A stretch of 64,000 bases of DNA from DATAOG01 sp963753685. GTDB taxonomy: Bacteria; Pseudomonadota; Alphaproteobacteria; Geminicoccales; Geminicoccaceae. Shown piece after piece: positions 28,300 through 35,904 of this stretch. The position numbers were made by a program, and so were the translations under genes. The stretch is from positions 186,001 through 250,000 of the forward strand of contig CAVWDE010000004.1 of the NCBI GenBank assembly GCA_963753685.1. The letters are read 5' to 3'. The stretch's first letter is position 1. Every line of letters begins with the position of its first letter. The notes under the pieces were generated by a model. That model saw only the letters and a program-made list of their open reading frames with translations. It did no database searches and had not been told where the DNA came from.

Positions 28300-29745
28300 T
28301 CATTGAGCGCTGTGCGCAGGCCGATGATCATGGTGGGGAACTTGTTCGATGATGCGCTTGGTCTGGAGATCGCTGAGGCCCTGGAGGGTGTCGACGGCGG
28401 CCTCCTCGGGCATGACGCCGGCGGCAGCGACCTGCGAGACGTAGCTCTCGATCACTTCGCCCCGGGTTCTGCCCAGGCAGGCGCGCAGGATCAGCCATGC
28501 CTCGTCCTTCAAAGCATAAAGGGCGGGGATCGCGGGCGTGTACACCATGCAGACGTCCCGCTCCGGGACTTCTCGGACCCGCGTGCCCGGAACCAGGCGA
28601 TAGGTGCCCGGGTGCGCGTCCGCGGGCCCGCGCCCGAGCCCGTCCGCTGGTCCGATGCGTCCTCGTTCCGCCGATCGCTGTCCGGATTCTCGGGGTGCAG
28701 CGCCGTTCCGCGCCGCTGCTGCCGGGAGATCGACGAGCCAGTCGGGCAAGACCCGCAGGTCGACGCCCCGGTTCATGTCGGGACAGAAGGGATCGGGCGC
28801 ATCCCAGCGCCTGGCAAAGGCGAAGGCGGTTGCCCGACAGCCGCCGCGCGTGCCCTCGCGAGCCTGACAGGCGCTGCAGCCAGTCGCAACCTGGCCGGAC
28901 CGCAACTGACGGTACAGCGGGTCGCTGCGCCAGCTCTCGAGTAACGGCGTCTCCAGAACGTTGCCGTAGTTCACGAACTCGCGGAGATAGGGGCACCCGA
29001 TCGAATCGCCGTAAGCGTTGACGGTCACCGAATTCCAGCAGCAGTTCTTGTCGTGGGGATGCCACGAATTCGCCACGCGAACCCCGGGCGGAGGCCTGAG
29101 GCCGTCGAGCGCAGCCATCTGCTCGTCGAGCGACAGGGCCAGTTCGGCCCAGCGTCGCTTCGCCCGCCCGATCGGGTACAGCCGCAGTACGCTGACCTGC
29201 GCGACATCGAGGTCGCGCGCAAGCTTGAGGATGTCGTTCAGTTCCGGCGCCGTGCGACGGGTCAAAATCACAACCATCCGGGTGTCGATTTCCGCCTCGC
29301 GAAGGTGCCGGACGCCCCGGCAGGTCGCCTCGAAGCTGCCCGCAACGCCGGTGGAGAGTTCGTGCGTCACTCGGGTGGCGCCCATCAGCTCGACGAAGGC
29401 ACCACCGAGACCGGCCCGCTTCAGGCGCTGCGCGAGGCTACCGTCGATCAATGTGGCGTGAGTGCGCAGCCAGGTCATCATCGACCGACTGCTTGCCCCT
29501 AAGACCTCAAGAAAGTCGGGTCGGTGAAGCGGTTCTCCGCCTTCGAAATAGGCAGCTATGAAATTATTTTGAACTAAGTAATCGATGAATTTCAACCATT
29601 GATCTACACGCAGTTCGTTCTTTGAACGCCGATATCGGCAATCCGAGTAACAGTGAACGCAACGTAGATTGCACGTATTGGTAAAGGAGATGGTGATTGT
29701 GGATGGATCCTTCAGAAACGGATGCGTGGAGACAACGCTGGTCAC
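28300..29745 (-). CDS. Radical SAM/SPASM enzyme with C-terminal PqqD-like (RRE) domain
   Basis: 481 residues from a GTG at 29745, which has GGAGG nine bases upstream. The radical SAM cluster motif is CNLRCVHC near residues 24-31, followed by a (beta/alpha) barrel with FEGGEPL. A SPASM region (about 250-345) supplies auxiliary-cluster cysteines (NCCWNS, IGCPYL, GCSACQ, GGCRAT, PFCPD). After a Gly/Arg-rich linker the C-terminus (about 395-475) resembles PqqD: VYTPAIPALYALKDEAWLIL then a helix EVIESYVSQ. Such fused RRE domains bind leader peptides in RiPP pathways, so it likely modifies a ribosomal peptide or protein. Coding potential continues upstream of the GTG, partly in another frame (see the neighbouring entry), so the N-terminus is uncertain. 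Confidence 0.82.
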   Translation of the reverse strand: MTSVVSTHPFLKDPSTITISFTNTCNLRCVHCYSDCRYRRSKNELRVDQWLKFIDYLVQNNFIAAYFEGGEPLHRPDFLEVLGASSRSMMTWLRTHATLIDGSLAQRLKRAGLGGAFVELMGATRVTHELSTGVAGSFEATCRGVRHLREAEIDTRMVVILTRRTAPELNDILKLARDLDVAQVSVLRLYPIGRAKRRWAELALSLDEQMAALDGLRPPPGVRVANSWHPHDKNCCWNSVTVNAYGDSIGCPYLREFVNYGNVLETPLLESWRSDPLYRQLRSGQVATGCSACQAREGTRGGCRATAFAFARRWDAPDPFCPDMNRGVDLRVLPDWLVDLPAAAARNGAAPRESGQRSAERGRIGPADGLGRGPADAHPGTYRLVPGTRVREVPERDVCMVYTPAIPALYALKDEAWLILRACLGRTRGEVIESYVSQVAAAGVMPEEAAVDTLQGLSDLQTKRIIEQVPHHDHRPAHSAQ

Positions 29746-29940
29746 GTTAGCCTTCCTCCATGATGGTTGCCACTGCGACGTGGCCGCCGTCAGCGCCTGC
29801 GCGATCTCAGCAACATCGGAGAGACCAAACTCCTCCTCGAGGACACATGAGATTACGCATGACCCAGCCGCCCTGGGTTTCCATGTATGGCTCAGCGGAG
29901 CCGTTAGGCTTCCTGTAGCGGCGGATCTGGCCCAGCAGGT
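29746..29940 (-). other. Frame-switching coding segment upstream of the radical SAM gene
   Basis: Read on the minus strand, GC3 is high in one frame from about 29937 to 29853 (contains GQIRRYRKPNGSAEPYMETQ, then GGWVMRNLMC). It then switches to the radical SAM frame from about 29852 (VLEEEFGLSDVAEIAQAL) up to the chosen GTG. After the switch point the first frame has low GC3 and soon stops (peptide tail CPRGGVWSLRCC). Either the enzyme has a longer N-terminus interrupted by a single-base frameshift (real or sequencing), or a short peptide gene overlaps its start. No ATG/GTG/TTG precedes the first segment within its frame, the only start being the ATG at METQ. Evidence is compositional only. 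Confidence 0.45.
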
Positions 29941-30184
29941 GTGAAACGGATCACAGGTTGCCAAATTTTTTTGGCGAATTGGGGAGTGGTGCGAATGTAG
30001 AGGGAAGGAGAGCCAGCGTGATCCCGGGTCGCAGCCCGCGGCCCGCCGTGCCCGCATCCCTACTGATCGCGGGCCGGGAGCGGGCCTCGCTGGCTTGCAG
30101 TCCCGCATCCTTACCAATAAATGGTCGTGGTTCAGTTGCCTCGGAGAAATCCGCAGGAAGAGAGTTCGACCAGGGGCGAGGCGC

Positions 30185-30470
30185 CACATCACGCAGATCT
30201 GCGCACTTCTGTGCCCGAAGTCGGCGGTTTTGCCCCCGAAATCACCAGGTTCGTGCCCGAAATCAGCGGTTTGGGACTGAAATCAGCGATCAAGTCGCCA
30301 GTGCGTCGAAAAACGATGTTGCAGCAAAGACTTATCCAGAGCGCACATCTGTCGCATGATGCTACAAAAGCGTCGCGTCGGTGTGCACTCGCGGGCCGCG
30401 CGGAAATTCGCGGCCGCCTTTGGAAAACCGCAGGAAATTTCCGAATCTCCTGCCAACCCGCCCTGCGACG
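30185..30470 (+). repeat. Dispersed intergenic repeat, copy A (inverted relative to 60190-60540)
   Basis: This stretch aligns by eye with the reverse complement of 60190-60540. Shared blocks in order include a TCTGTGC..CCCGAA stretch, GAAATCAGCGGTTT, TCAAGTCGCC, CGAAAAAC.ATGT, a GGTGTGCACTCGC block and GCGCGGAAATTCG. I estimate roughly 70-80% identity over 130-250 bp, with small gaps. It is rich in a short unit like GCCGAAATCAGCGGTTTTG. No reading frame is conserved between copies, so it is not a protein gene. Short ORFs in this region on both strands are shadows of the repeat. Confidence 0.75.
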
Positions 30471-31300
30471 CGTCTGCGAACGCCAGCTTTGGCGATCGAT
30501 CCGGAGAATACCGGCCGCCCTGGGAAGCGGCCGCGGGATGGGCCTTCCGGTGAGCCAGCACCGAATAAGTAACGAATTGAGCCCCTCATTAAAGATCTTC
30601 TGCGCCCCGTGCGGACCGACGTCGGTGGTCTTGCCGTTTCGGGCCGACCACCCTTGCCGGGCTCCCAGGATCGACCACCGGCGGTCGATCCGCAGCGGGA
30701 AGCGGCCCCGGGAGCCAGGCAGGCCTGAGAACCAGGGAAGGGTGGCCCGTGCGGAGCGCAGGAGAGCTGCGCATACGGGTTCGGCGTCCTCCCAATCCCA
30801 GGTTACTTGCATATTTTCCCATAATCTGGTATCAGCTTAGGAGCGGAAAGCTCCCACTCCCACGCTTCGCGGTGTGCCAGGTTGGCGGCCGCGCAGCCGA
30901 TCCTCGAGCGGGAGACCATGACCACCGACCGTCCGTCGAGCGCACGAATGCGCGCCCGCGGACAGAATGGTGCGCGCTCGCCAGCCCCGCCCGGCCGCGG
31001 CAGCCCGGCTGGCAGCCGAAAACCAAACGAACCCGAGAAGCGCACAAAAACAGGGGTTCTGTGGACATCACAGCGATCGCCGCCGAGCGGTCCAGACCGT
31101 GACCTCGCGGACGGCGGCGCGATCACCCCTCGCCTGAACCAGACAAACCCGAGAAGGATCGCCCAAACAATGGCTTGGCTTGCGGCTGCGCCACCCGTCC
31201 CGGTCCACGCTCGGCTCCCAACACCGCCTCATGAGAGCCCGCGCCGGCGAGTCGTTCGCGGAACGCGGTGCCGTGGTCGAACGCCGGCAGCCGAGGGCCG
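30471..31300. other. Repeat-rich intergenic tract without a supported gene
   Basis: 830 bp with no convincing gene. It contains a long imperfect palindrome around 30655-30715 (GGGCTCCCAGG ... CCCCGGGAGCC, with GATCGACCACCGGCGGTCGAT between), a promoter-like pair (TTGCAT at 30807, TATCAG at 30830, 17 bp apart), and a small GGAGC/GCTCC hairpin at 30840-30854. Two copies of a motif reading AACCCGAGAAG with flanking CAAACNA lie near 31022-31055 and 31132-31175. A diverged reverse-complement copy of the motif lies near 58935-58975. Parts of 30690-30750 resemble 59190-59240 in the same orientation. Confidence 0.55.
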
Positions 31301-32452
31301 TCAGGACGCCCGCCCGTTCGGGGCGAGCACGACCTTCATCGCCGCGTCGGTCTGCGCCAGCTCGACCGCCTCCTGCGCCCGCTCGAGCGGCAGCCGATGG
31401 GTGACGATCCGATCGAGCGGCAGCTTGTCGAGGTGCGCCGCCATGGCCTCCATCGCCGGCACGTAGGCGGTCGCGGTCTCGCCGCCGATGCCGAGCACGC
31501 AGACGTTCGGCGCGCAGATGTCGGCGTTGGGGTTGACCGGCACCGGCCCGAGGTCGACGAACGCGCCGGCCACGATCACCGTCCCGCCCCAGCGCACGAG
31601 CCGGAGCGCGTCGACGAACGTCTCGGCGACCCCCGAGCAGTCGACCACGACGTCGGCGCCGCGCCCGCCGGTCCGCCCGCGCACCGCCTCGATGCGCTCC
31701 TCGTGGCTGGTCCGGTCGACGTCGAGCGTGAGCGTCGCCCCGAACGCCGCCGCGAGCTCGAGGCGCGAGGGAAAGCGGTCGAGTGCCATCAGCTCGCCGC
31801 AGCCGAGCATCCGCGCCTTGATCGCGTGACAGAGGCCGAGCGGCCCGACGCCGATCACGACCACCGAGCCCTCCGGCTCGAGCCGATGCGGCAACGGCAG
31901 TTGCGTCGCGTTGTCGAGCCCGTGGGTGACCGCCATCACCTCGGTCAGGACCGCGACCTCGTCGGGCAGCGCGTCGGGGACGCGGAACAGCCGCGTGCCC
32001 GGCAAGAGGTACATGAGCTCGGCCCAGCCGCCGAACAGGTGCGGCGGCCGCTTCGCGTTCAGGCTGTTGCCGTAGTCCTCCAGCCGCTCGCAGGCATAGT
32101 AGGGAAAATCCCGGCGGCAGAACCAGCACTTCCCGCACGCGACGTTGGCGCCGGGTACGACCCGGTCGCCCGGCCGCAGCGGGCGGCCGGCGCTGTCGTG
32201 CACGGGGCCCCCGGTCTCGACCACCACGCCGACGTTCTCGTGGCCGCAGATCAGCGGGTACTCGAGCGCCCGCTCATGCGGCGTGCCCGCGTACTGCCTG
32301 GTCTCGCCACGGAAGGTGTGCTTGTCGGTGCCGCAGATCCCCGAGTAGACGATCTGCAGCAGCACCGCGCCCGGCTCGACCGAGGGTCTCGGGAACTCCT
32401 CGATCTCGATCCGCCCCGGACCGGTCATCACCGCCGCCCGCACGCCGCTCAC
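31301..32452 (-). CDS. Zinc-dependent medium-chain alcohol dehydrogenase
   Basis: 383 residues from a GTG at 32452 with AGGGAG upstream; an ATG at 32428 is the alternative. Catalytic zinc ligands are in GICGTDKH and CGHENVG. The structural zinc loop has four cysteines (CGKCWFCRRDFPYYAC). The Rossmann motif is VIGVGPLGLC near 199, and a DR pair (MALDRFPSR) follows at the cofactor strand. It oxidises a secondary alcohol or polyol with NAD(P); members close to this often act on sugar alcohols or threonine. It lies just downstream of the repeat tract with no operon partner on its 3' side. Confidence 0.9.
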   Translation of the reverse strand: MSGVRAAVMTGPGRIEIEEFPRPSVEPGAVLLQIVYSGICGTDKHTFRGETRQYAGTPHERALEYPLICGHENVGVVVETGGPVHDSAGRPLRPGDRVVPGANVACGKCWFCRRDFPYYACERLEDYGNSLNAKRPPHLFGGWAELMYLLPGTRLFRVPDALPDEVAVLTEVMAVTHGLDNATQLPLPHRLEPEGSVVVIGVGPLGLCHAIKARMLGCGELMALDRFPSRLELAAAFGATLTLDVDRTSHEERIEAVRGRTGGRGADVVVDCSGVAETFVDALRLVRWGGTVIVAGAFVDLGPVPVNPNADICAPNVCVLGIGGETATAYVPAMEAMAAHLDKLPLDRIVTHRLPLERAQEAVELAQTDAAMKVVLAPNGRAS

Positions 32453-32498
32453 GGCGCTCTCCCTATCCTGGCTGAGATGGGATCGATCATGAAACCCA

Positions 32499-33140
32499 TC
32501 AGGCTGAAGGTCCGGTGAGGTGGTACCCGGTGCCGCTCAGCGTGCGCGCCATGTGCTGGGCGTACCACTGTGGCCAGTCGGGATCAGGCCTGCCGAGCTC
32601 CTTCTCGTGAACGCCGTGCGCGGCGGCGGCACTCTTGAGCGCCGCCAGCAGGATGTCGGTCATGGTACCGTCGAGCGGCTCGTGCGTCGTCCTTCCAGGC
32701 AGCCGCTCCCTGATCTCCTGCAGCAGCCAGACGTTGCCGTCGGGATCGCTGAACGAGGCATAGGAGGCGTAGGAACGGCCTTGCGGATCCGGACCCGGAG
32801 CGCGCCCCTCGGTGCCCGCGCGAAAGCCGCCGGCGAGGCCACCGCCGGCGTCGTGGAACACCTCGCTCACCTCGACGCCGTGCGCTCCGAGCTCGCCGCG
32901 GGCCGCGTCGATGTCGTACACCGCCAGGACCAGCCGGTCGATCGAGCCCGGCTGCGCGGTCGTGATCCCCTTGCCGAAGATGATCGACGCCCCCGAACCC
33001 GCCGGCGTGCACTGGATCAGCCGGTAGTCCTCGCTGGCCACGTAGTCGATATCCAGGCGAAACCCCAGTTTCTCGTAGAACGCTTTGGCGCGATCGACGT
33101 CGGAAACCGGTACGACCAAGACTTCCAGTTTCATGTCCAT
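32499..33140 (-). CDS. VOC (glyoxalase/bleomycin-resistance-fold) protein with C-terminal extension
   Basis: 213 residues. The N-terminal 145 residues are a VOC domain: VLVVPVSDVDRAKAFYEKLGF at the start, and YASFSDPDGNVWLLQEI at the end supplying the usual glutamate metal ligand. A C-terminal helix-rich extension (about 150-213, TDILLAALKSAAAAHGVHEKEL) resembles a small tail found in some actinobacterial and proteobacterial VOC proteins and is not further identified. These proteins bind a divalent metal and act as dioxygenases, isomerases or binding proteins; the substrate is unknown. The start at 33140 has GGGGAG upstream. Confidence 0.82.
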   Translation of the reverse strand: MDMKLEVLVVPVSDVDRAKAFYEKLGFRLDIDYVASEDYRLIQCTPAGSGASIIFGKGITTAQPGSIDRLVLAVYDIDAARGELGAHGVEVSEVFHDAGGGLAGGFRAGTEGRAPGPDPQGRSYASYASFSDPDGNVWLLQEIRERLPGRTTHEPLDGTMTDILLAALKSAAAAHGVHEKELGRPDPDWPQWYAQHMARTLSGTGYHLTGPSA

Positions 33141-33202
33141 GACTACCGCTCCCCACTGTGTCCTTGCTCTGACATTTTTGTAGTGGTTCTGTTTTCCCCG
33201 AC

Positions 33203-33829
33203 CTAGCGAGAAGAGAGCAATTCGACGATCTCAGTTGTGGTCACAATGGCACTGGCGTAGATAGGGATATTCACGTCGAGAGCGGCGTGCATCTCTAGGT
33301 CCGAGTAATCCGCGGTCGCGTCTTTTATCATCGTGACGTCGTAGCCGAGCTCGGCGACAAAGCGAACGGTCGCTTCGACGCAGGTATGTGCGATCAGGCC
33401 GACGACGATGAGCTGGTGAATGCCATGCCTCTTGAGCTGTAAATCCAGATCGGTGTTGGCAAAGCCGCTGGAACACCAGTGCTCCGTCGCGACGATCTCG
33501 CCCGGCTTGGGCTCGAACTCGGAACGGATCGCGCCACCCCACGTGCCGTATTCGAAGCTCTTGCGCGCCCAGGCTGCCTTCTGTATGGGCGCAACATACT
33601 TCCAGGTCTCGTAGTCGCCGGGACGGTATCGCCGATGCAGCGCATGGAAAATGCGAAACCCCGCCGCGCACGCCGCAGTCAGGACTCGCAACATATTAGG
33701 AACACAGTGGTTCGCTTCGGCCACGCCCTTGATGCGATCCCAGATCTTGCCGCCCTCGGAAATGAAGTCGTTGTAGGGATCGATCATCAGAAGTGCGGTG
33801 ATCTCCTTGTCATACGTGTGCCCCGTCAT
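33203..33829 (-). CDS. Isochorismatase-like cysteine hydrolase
   Basis: 208 residues. The catalytic triad of the family is recognisable: D17 in LLMIDPYNDF, a lysine in the middle (KPGEIVATEHWCSSG region), and the nucleophilic cysteine in GLIAHTCVEATVRF (about 155). Members hydrolyse isochorismate, nicotinamide, N-carbamoyl compounds or similar amides. Without a diagnostic neighbour the substrate stays open. GGAG precedes the ATG at 33829. It is followed on the same strand by the VOC gene, with 62 bp between. Confidence 0.85.
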   Translation of the reverse strand: MTGHTYDKEITALLMIDPYNDFISEGGKIWDRIKGVAEANHCVPNMLRVLTAACAAGFRIFHALHRRYRPGDYETWKYVAPIQKAAWARKSFEYGTWGGAIRSEFEPKPGEIVATEHWCSSGFANTDLDLQLKRHGIHQLIVVGLIAHTCVEATVRFVAELGYDVTMIKDATADYSDLEMHAALDVNIPIYASAIVTTTEIVELLSSR

Positions 33830-33907
33830 GGTGTTTTCTCCACCGTGAAGCTCGGATCAACAATGTGATTGGCACTGATGACGCGGCTTCCGCATGGCTC
33901 GCGGCCG

Positions 33908-34432
33908 TCAAGGTGCATAACGGTTGAAGACATAGTCGCGAGCTTTGACGGTCGCGTGGCAGGGAAAGCAGGTGTTGTGCACCGCCGCGCTGGCGGGCTT
34001 GCCGTCGTCAAACTGAGCGAACCCCCAGCCGCCGGTCGAGGCGTATTTCCTTGAGTCCTTGACCATGAACTGAACCCCGTTCTTGGGCGGGCCGGCCACG
34101 AAAGATTGGGGACGGCCAAAGGCTTTGTTGTTTTCCTCCGACGGGTCGTAACTCCAGGCGAGCCGGGCAATGATGGTGCCGTCCGGGTACGGAAGCTTCC
34201 CTGCCCGCGCGGCCTCGATCGCGACGTCGTTGCCCAGAATGGCGCGCAAATCGTTGAGGTTGCCTTCTTCGTGGGCCACGGAGATCAACCTCCAGTCGCG
34301 GTATCCGGAGGGGATTTTGACGCCGAAGATCGGGGCGGCCTCGCCATCGGCCTGTCCAGACGCGGGGGCCCTGTCGGCAACTATGCCGGCCAGCGCTCCG
34401 ACTGCAGCCAGCACGACAACGATCCGTCTCAT
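33908..34432 (-). CDS. Periplasmic cytochrome P460-like c-type haem protein
   Basis: 174 residues with an N-terminal signal peptide (residues 1-25). The body begins GVKIPSGYRDWRLISVAHEE, a cytochrome P460 hallmark, then has RLAWSYDPSEEN and FVAGPPKNGVQFMVKDS. The haem-attachment motif is CFPCH near 154-158, close to the C-terminus as usual in this family. P460 cytochromes oxidise hydroxylamine or nitric oxide in ammonia oxidisers, but many heterotrophs carry members with unknown roles. The family's lysine-haem cross-link cannot be judged by eye. Confidence 0.85.
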   Translation of the reverse strand: MRRIVVVLAAVGALAGIVADRAPASGQADGEAAPIFGVKIPSGYRDWRLISVAHEEGNLNDLRAILGNDVAIEAARAGKLPYPDGTIIARLAWSYDPSEENNKAFGRPQSFVAGPPKNGVQFMVKDSRKYASTGGWGFAQFDDGKPASAAVHNTCFPCHATVKARDYVFNRYAP

Positions 34433-34554
34433 GCGGCGCCCGCTTCAAAGATGCGCACCGTCACGCGCTCTCTGGGCGGACGCCACCGTCGCGCCCATGG
34501 TTGACGCAGGCCCGGTGTCATGAGGCCTGGACGATCAGCGGTGTTCGCGCCAGC

Positions 34555-35661
34555 TTATGCGCCGAGCGCCTCGTTGAACGCGTCGATGTACGCCTGCTCG
34601 TTCGACGACGGCCCCTTCAGCACCATGCCGAGCGGCCGCTCCGGCTCGTTGTAGAAGAAGCGGTCGGCGCGCTCCTGGTTGCCCTGCTTGACCAGCAGCT
34701 TGTACGCCGCCTCGTTGAACAGCGGGCGGCCGTAGGTCATGAAGTTCTTGGCGATCCACTCCGCCTGCTCCATCGTGTCGATGAACTTCTCGAAGGAGTC
34801 CTGGTGCGCGGACTCCTTCAGGAGCATCTCCGCGTCCATCCAGCCGAACAGGCCCTCCTTGGGCGTCGCGATGTCGATCTGCGGGCCGCCCGCGTCCTTG
34901 ACGCGCGCGTCGGTGCCGATGTTCTCGCACGTCAGCCAAGCCAACTCGTCGGTGAGCGCGCGGATCGCCTCGGGATTCTGCGACACGAGCTTGAGCACGT
35001 TGGGCTTGAGCTGGACGAGGAAGTCCTTGGCCTGCGAGATCTCGTCCGTGGTCATGTCGTAAGGCTTCTTGGCGCCCGTGGCGATGCCGGCCATGGCCAT
35101 GAGGTCGGTCGGCTGGTTCTCGAGCACGATCCTCTTCGCGTACTGCTTGTCGAGCAGCGCATGCCAGGAGTCCGGCTTGGTCTTCACGTATTTGGGGTTG
35201 TAGTAGATCTGGACGCTCGACCAGCCGAACGGGTAGCCCATCTGGTTCGAGCCGGCCTTCCAGAACGGGACGTCGAGGGCAGCGGAGTAGAGTTGCTTCG
35301 CGACCGGGAACGACTTGATGTCGAACGCCTCGATCAGGCCCTCGTTGTAGAACTTCGGGACCCAGAGCGCGTCCTCCGACGACATGTCCCAACCGCCGCC
35401 GCCGGCCTTGACCTTGATGTAGGCGTCTGCGTCGTCGCTGAACAGCTGCGGGCGCGCCCCGATGCCGGTCGTCTTCTCGACCTCTTGCAGTTGTTCCGGG
35501 AAGTAGTGGTCGGACCACGTGAGCCAGTTGAGCGTGACCGCGGTGTCGGCTGCCGCCCGCCTGGCGAGCCCGAACGCGCCTGCGGCGTACAGGCCGACCG
35601 CCCCCGCCGCTCCGCGCCGGAGAAGCCTTCTCCTCGACAACGACCGTTCGAGCTGATCCAT
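34555..35661 (-). CDS. Polyamine-type ABC transporter substrate-binding protein (PotD-like)
   Basis: 368 residues from the ATG at 35661, which follows a perfect AGGAGG site. The N-terminus SRRRLLRRGAAGAVGLYAAG is a twin-arginine signal, so it is exported folded. The mature part (LNWLTWSDHYFPEQLQEVEK) and segments such as GYPFGWSSVQIYYNPKYV and LTDELAWLTCENIGTDARV fit family 1/PotD-type binding proteins. Its permease and ATPase genes lie on the same strand further upstream, separated by a divergent Gfo/Idh/MocA gene. The substrate is probably a polyamine, amino-sugar or opine-like compound; it cannot be fixed from sequence. Confidence 0.88.
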   Translation of the reverse strand: MDQLERSLSRRRLLRRGAAGAVGLYAAGAFGLARRAAADTAVTLNWLTWSDHYFPEQLQEVEKTTGIGARPQLFSDDADAYIKVKAGGGGWDMSSEDALWVPKFYNEGLIEAFDIKSFPVAKQLYSAALDVPFWKAGSNQMGYPFGWSSVQIYYNPKYVKTKPDSWHALLDKQYAKRIVLENQPTDLMAMAGIATGAKKPYDMTTDEISQAKDFLVQLKPNVLKLVSQNPEAIRALTDELAWLTCENIGTDARVKDAGGPQIDIATPKEGLFGWMDAEMLLKESAHQDSFEKFIDTMEQAEWIAKNFMTYGRPLFNEAAYKLLVKQGNQERADRFFYNEPERPLGMVLKGPSSNEQAYIDAFNEALGA

Positions 35662-35704
35662 CGGTGCCTCCTGGCTTCGTTGACTGGCCGCCACTTGTGT
35701 CCAT

Positions 35705-35724
35705 GCCCGTCGCCGGCGACGGGC
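35705..35724. promoter_or_regulatory. 20-bp perfect palindrome in divergent promoter region (candidate operator)
   Basis: GCCCGTCGCCGGCGACGGGC reads identically on both strands. It lies between the divergently transcribed PotD-like gene (start 35661) and the Gfo/Idh/MocA gene (start 35905), where a shared repressor or activator would be expected. No regulator gene is adjacent, and GC-rich palindromes do occur by chance in such DNA. Confidence 0.4.
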
Positions 35725-35904
35725 GACTGAAGCGGCCATACCTTTTACGTTCTCCCGGCAGGCTTGCAGCACCGCGGCGCGCCGGAACGATCGACACCCG
35801 GGCAAAGGGAGCGCTGCTTGCTCAAGCCACGGGGCGACTGTACAAACCCGCGGACTGGCTGTCCAGAACGCGGAACGGTCGCAACGAGCGGGAGCAGGAA
35901 CGGG

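Noticed and set aside
30121..30840. 239-codon plus-strand and 207-codon minus-strand ORFs in the repeat tract
   Set aside because: Neither frame is conserved in the inverted copy at 60.2 kb; composition is non-coding-like.
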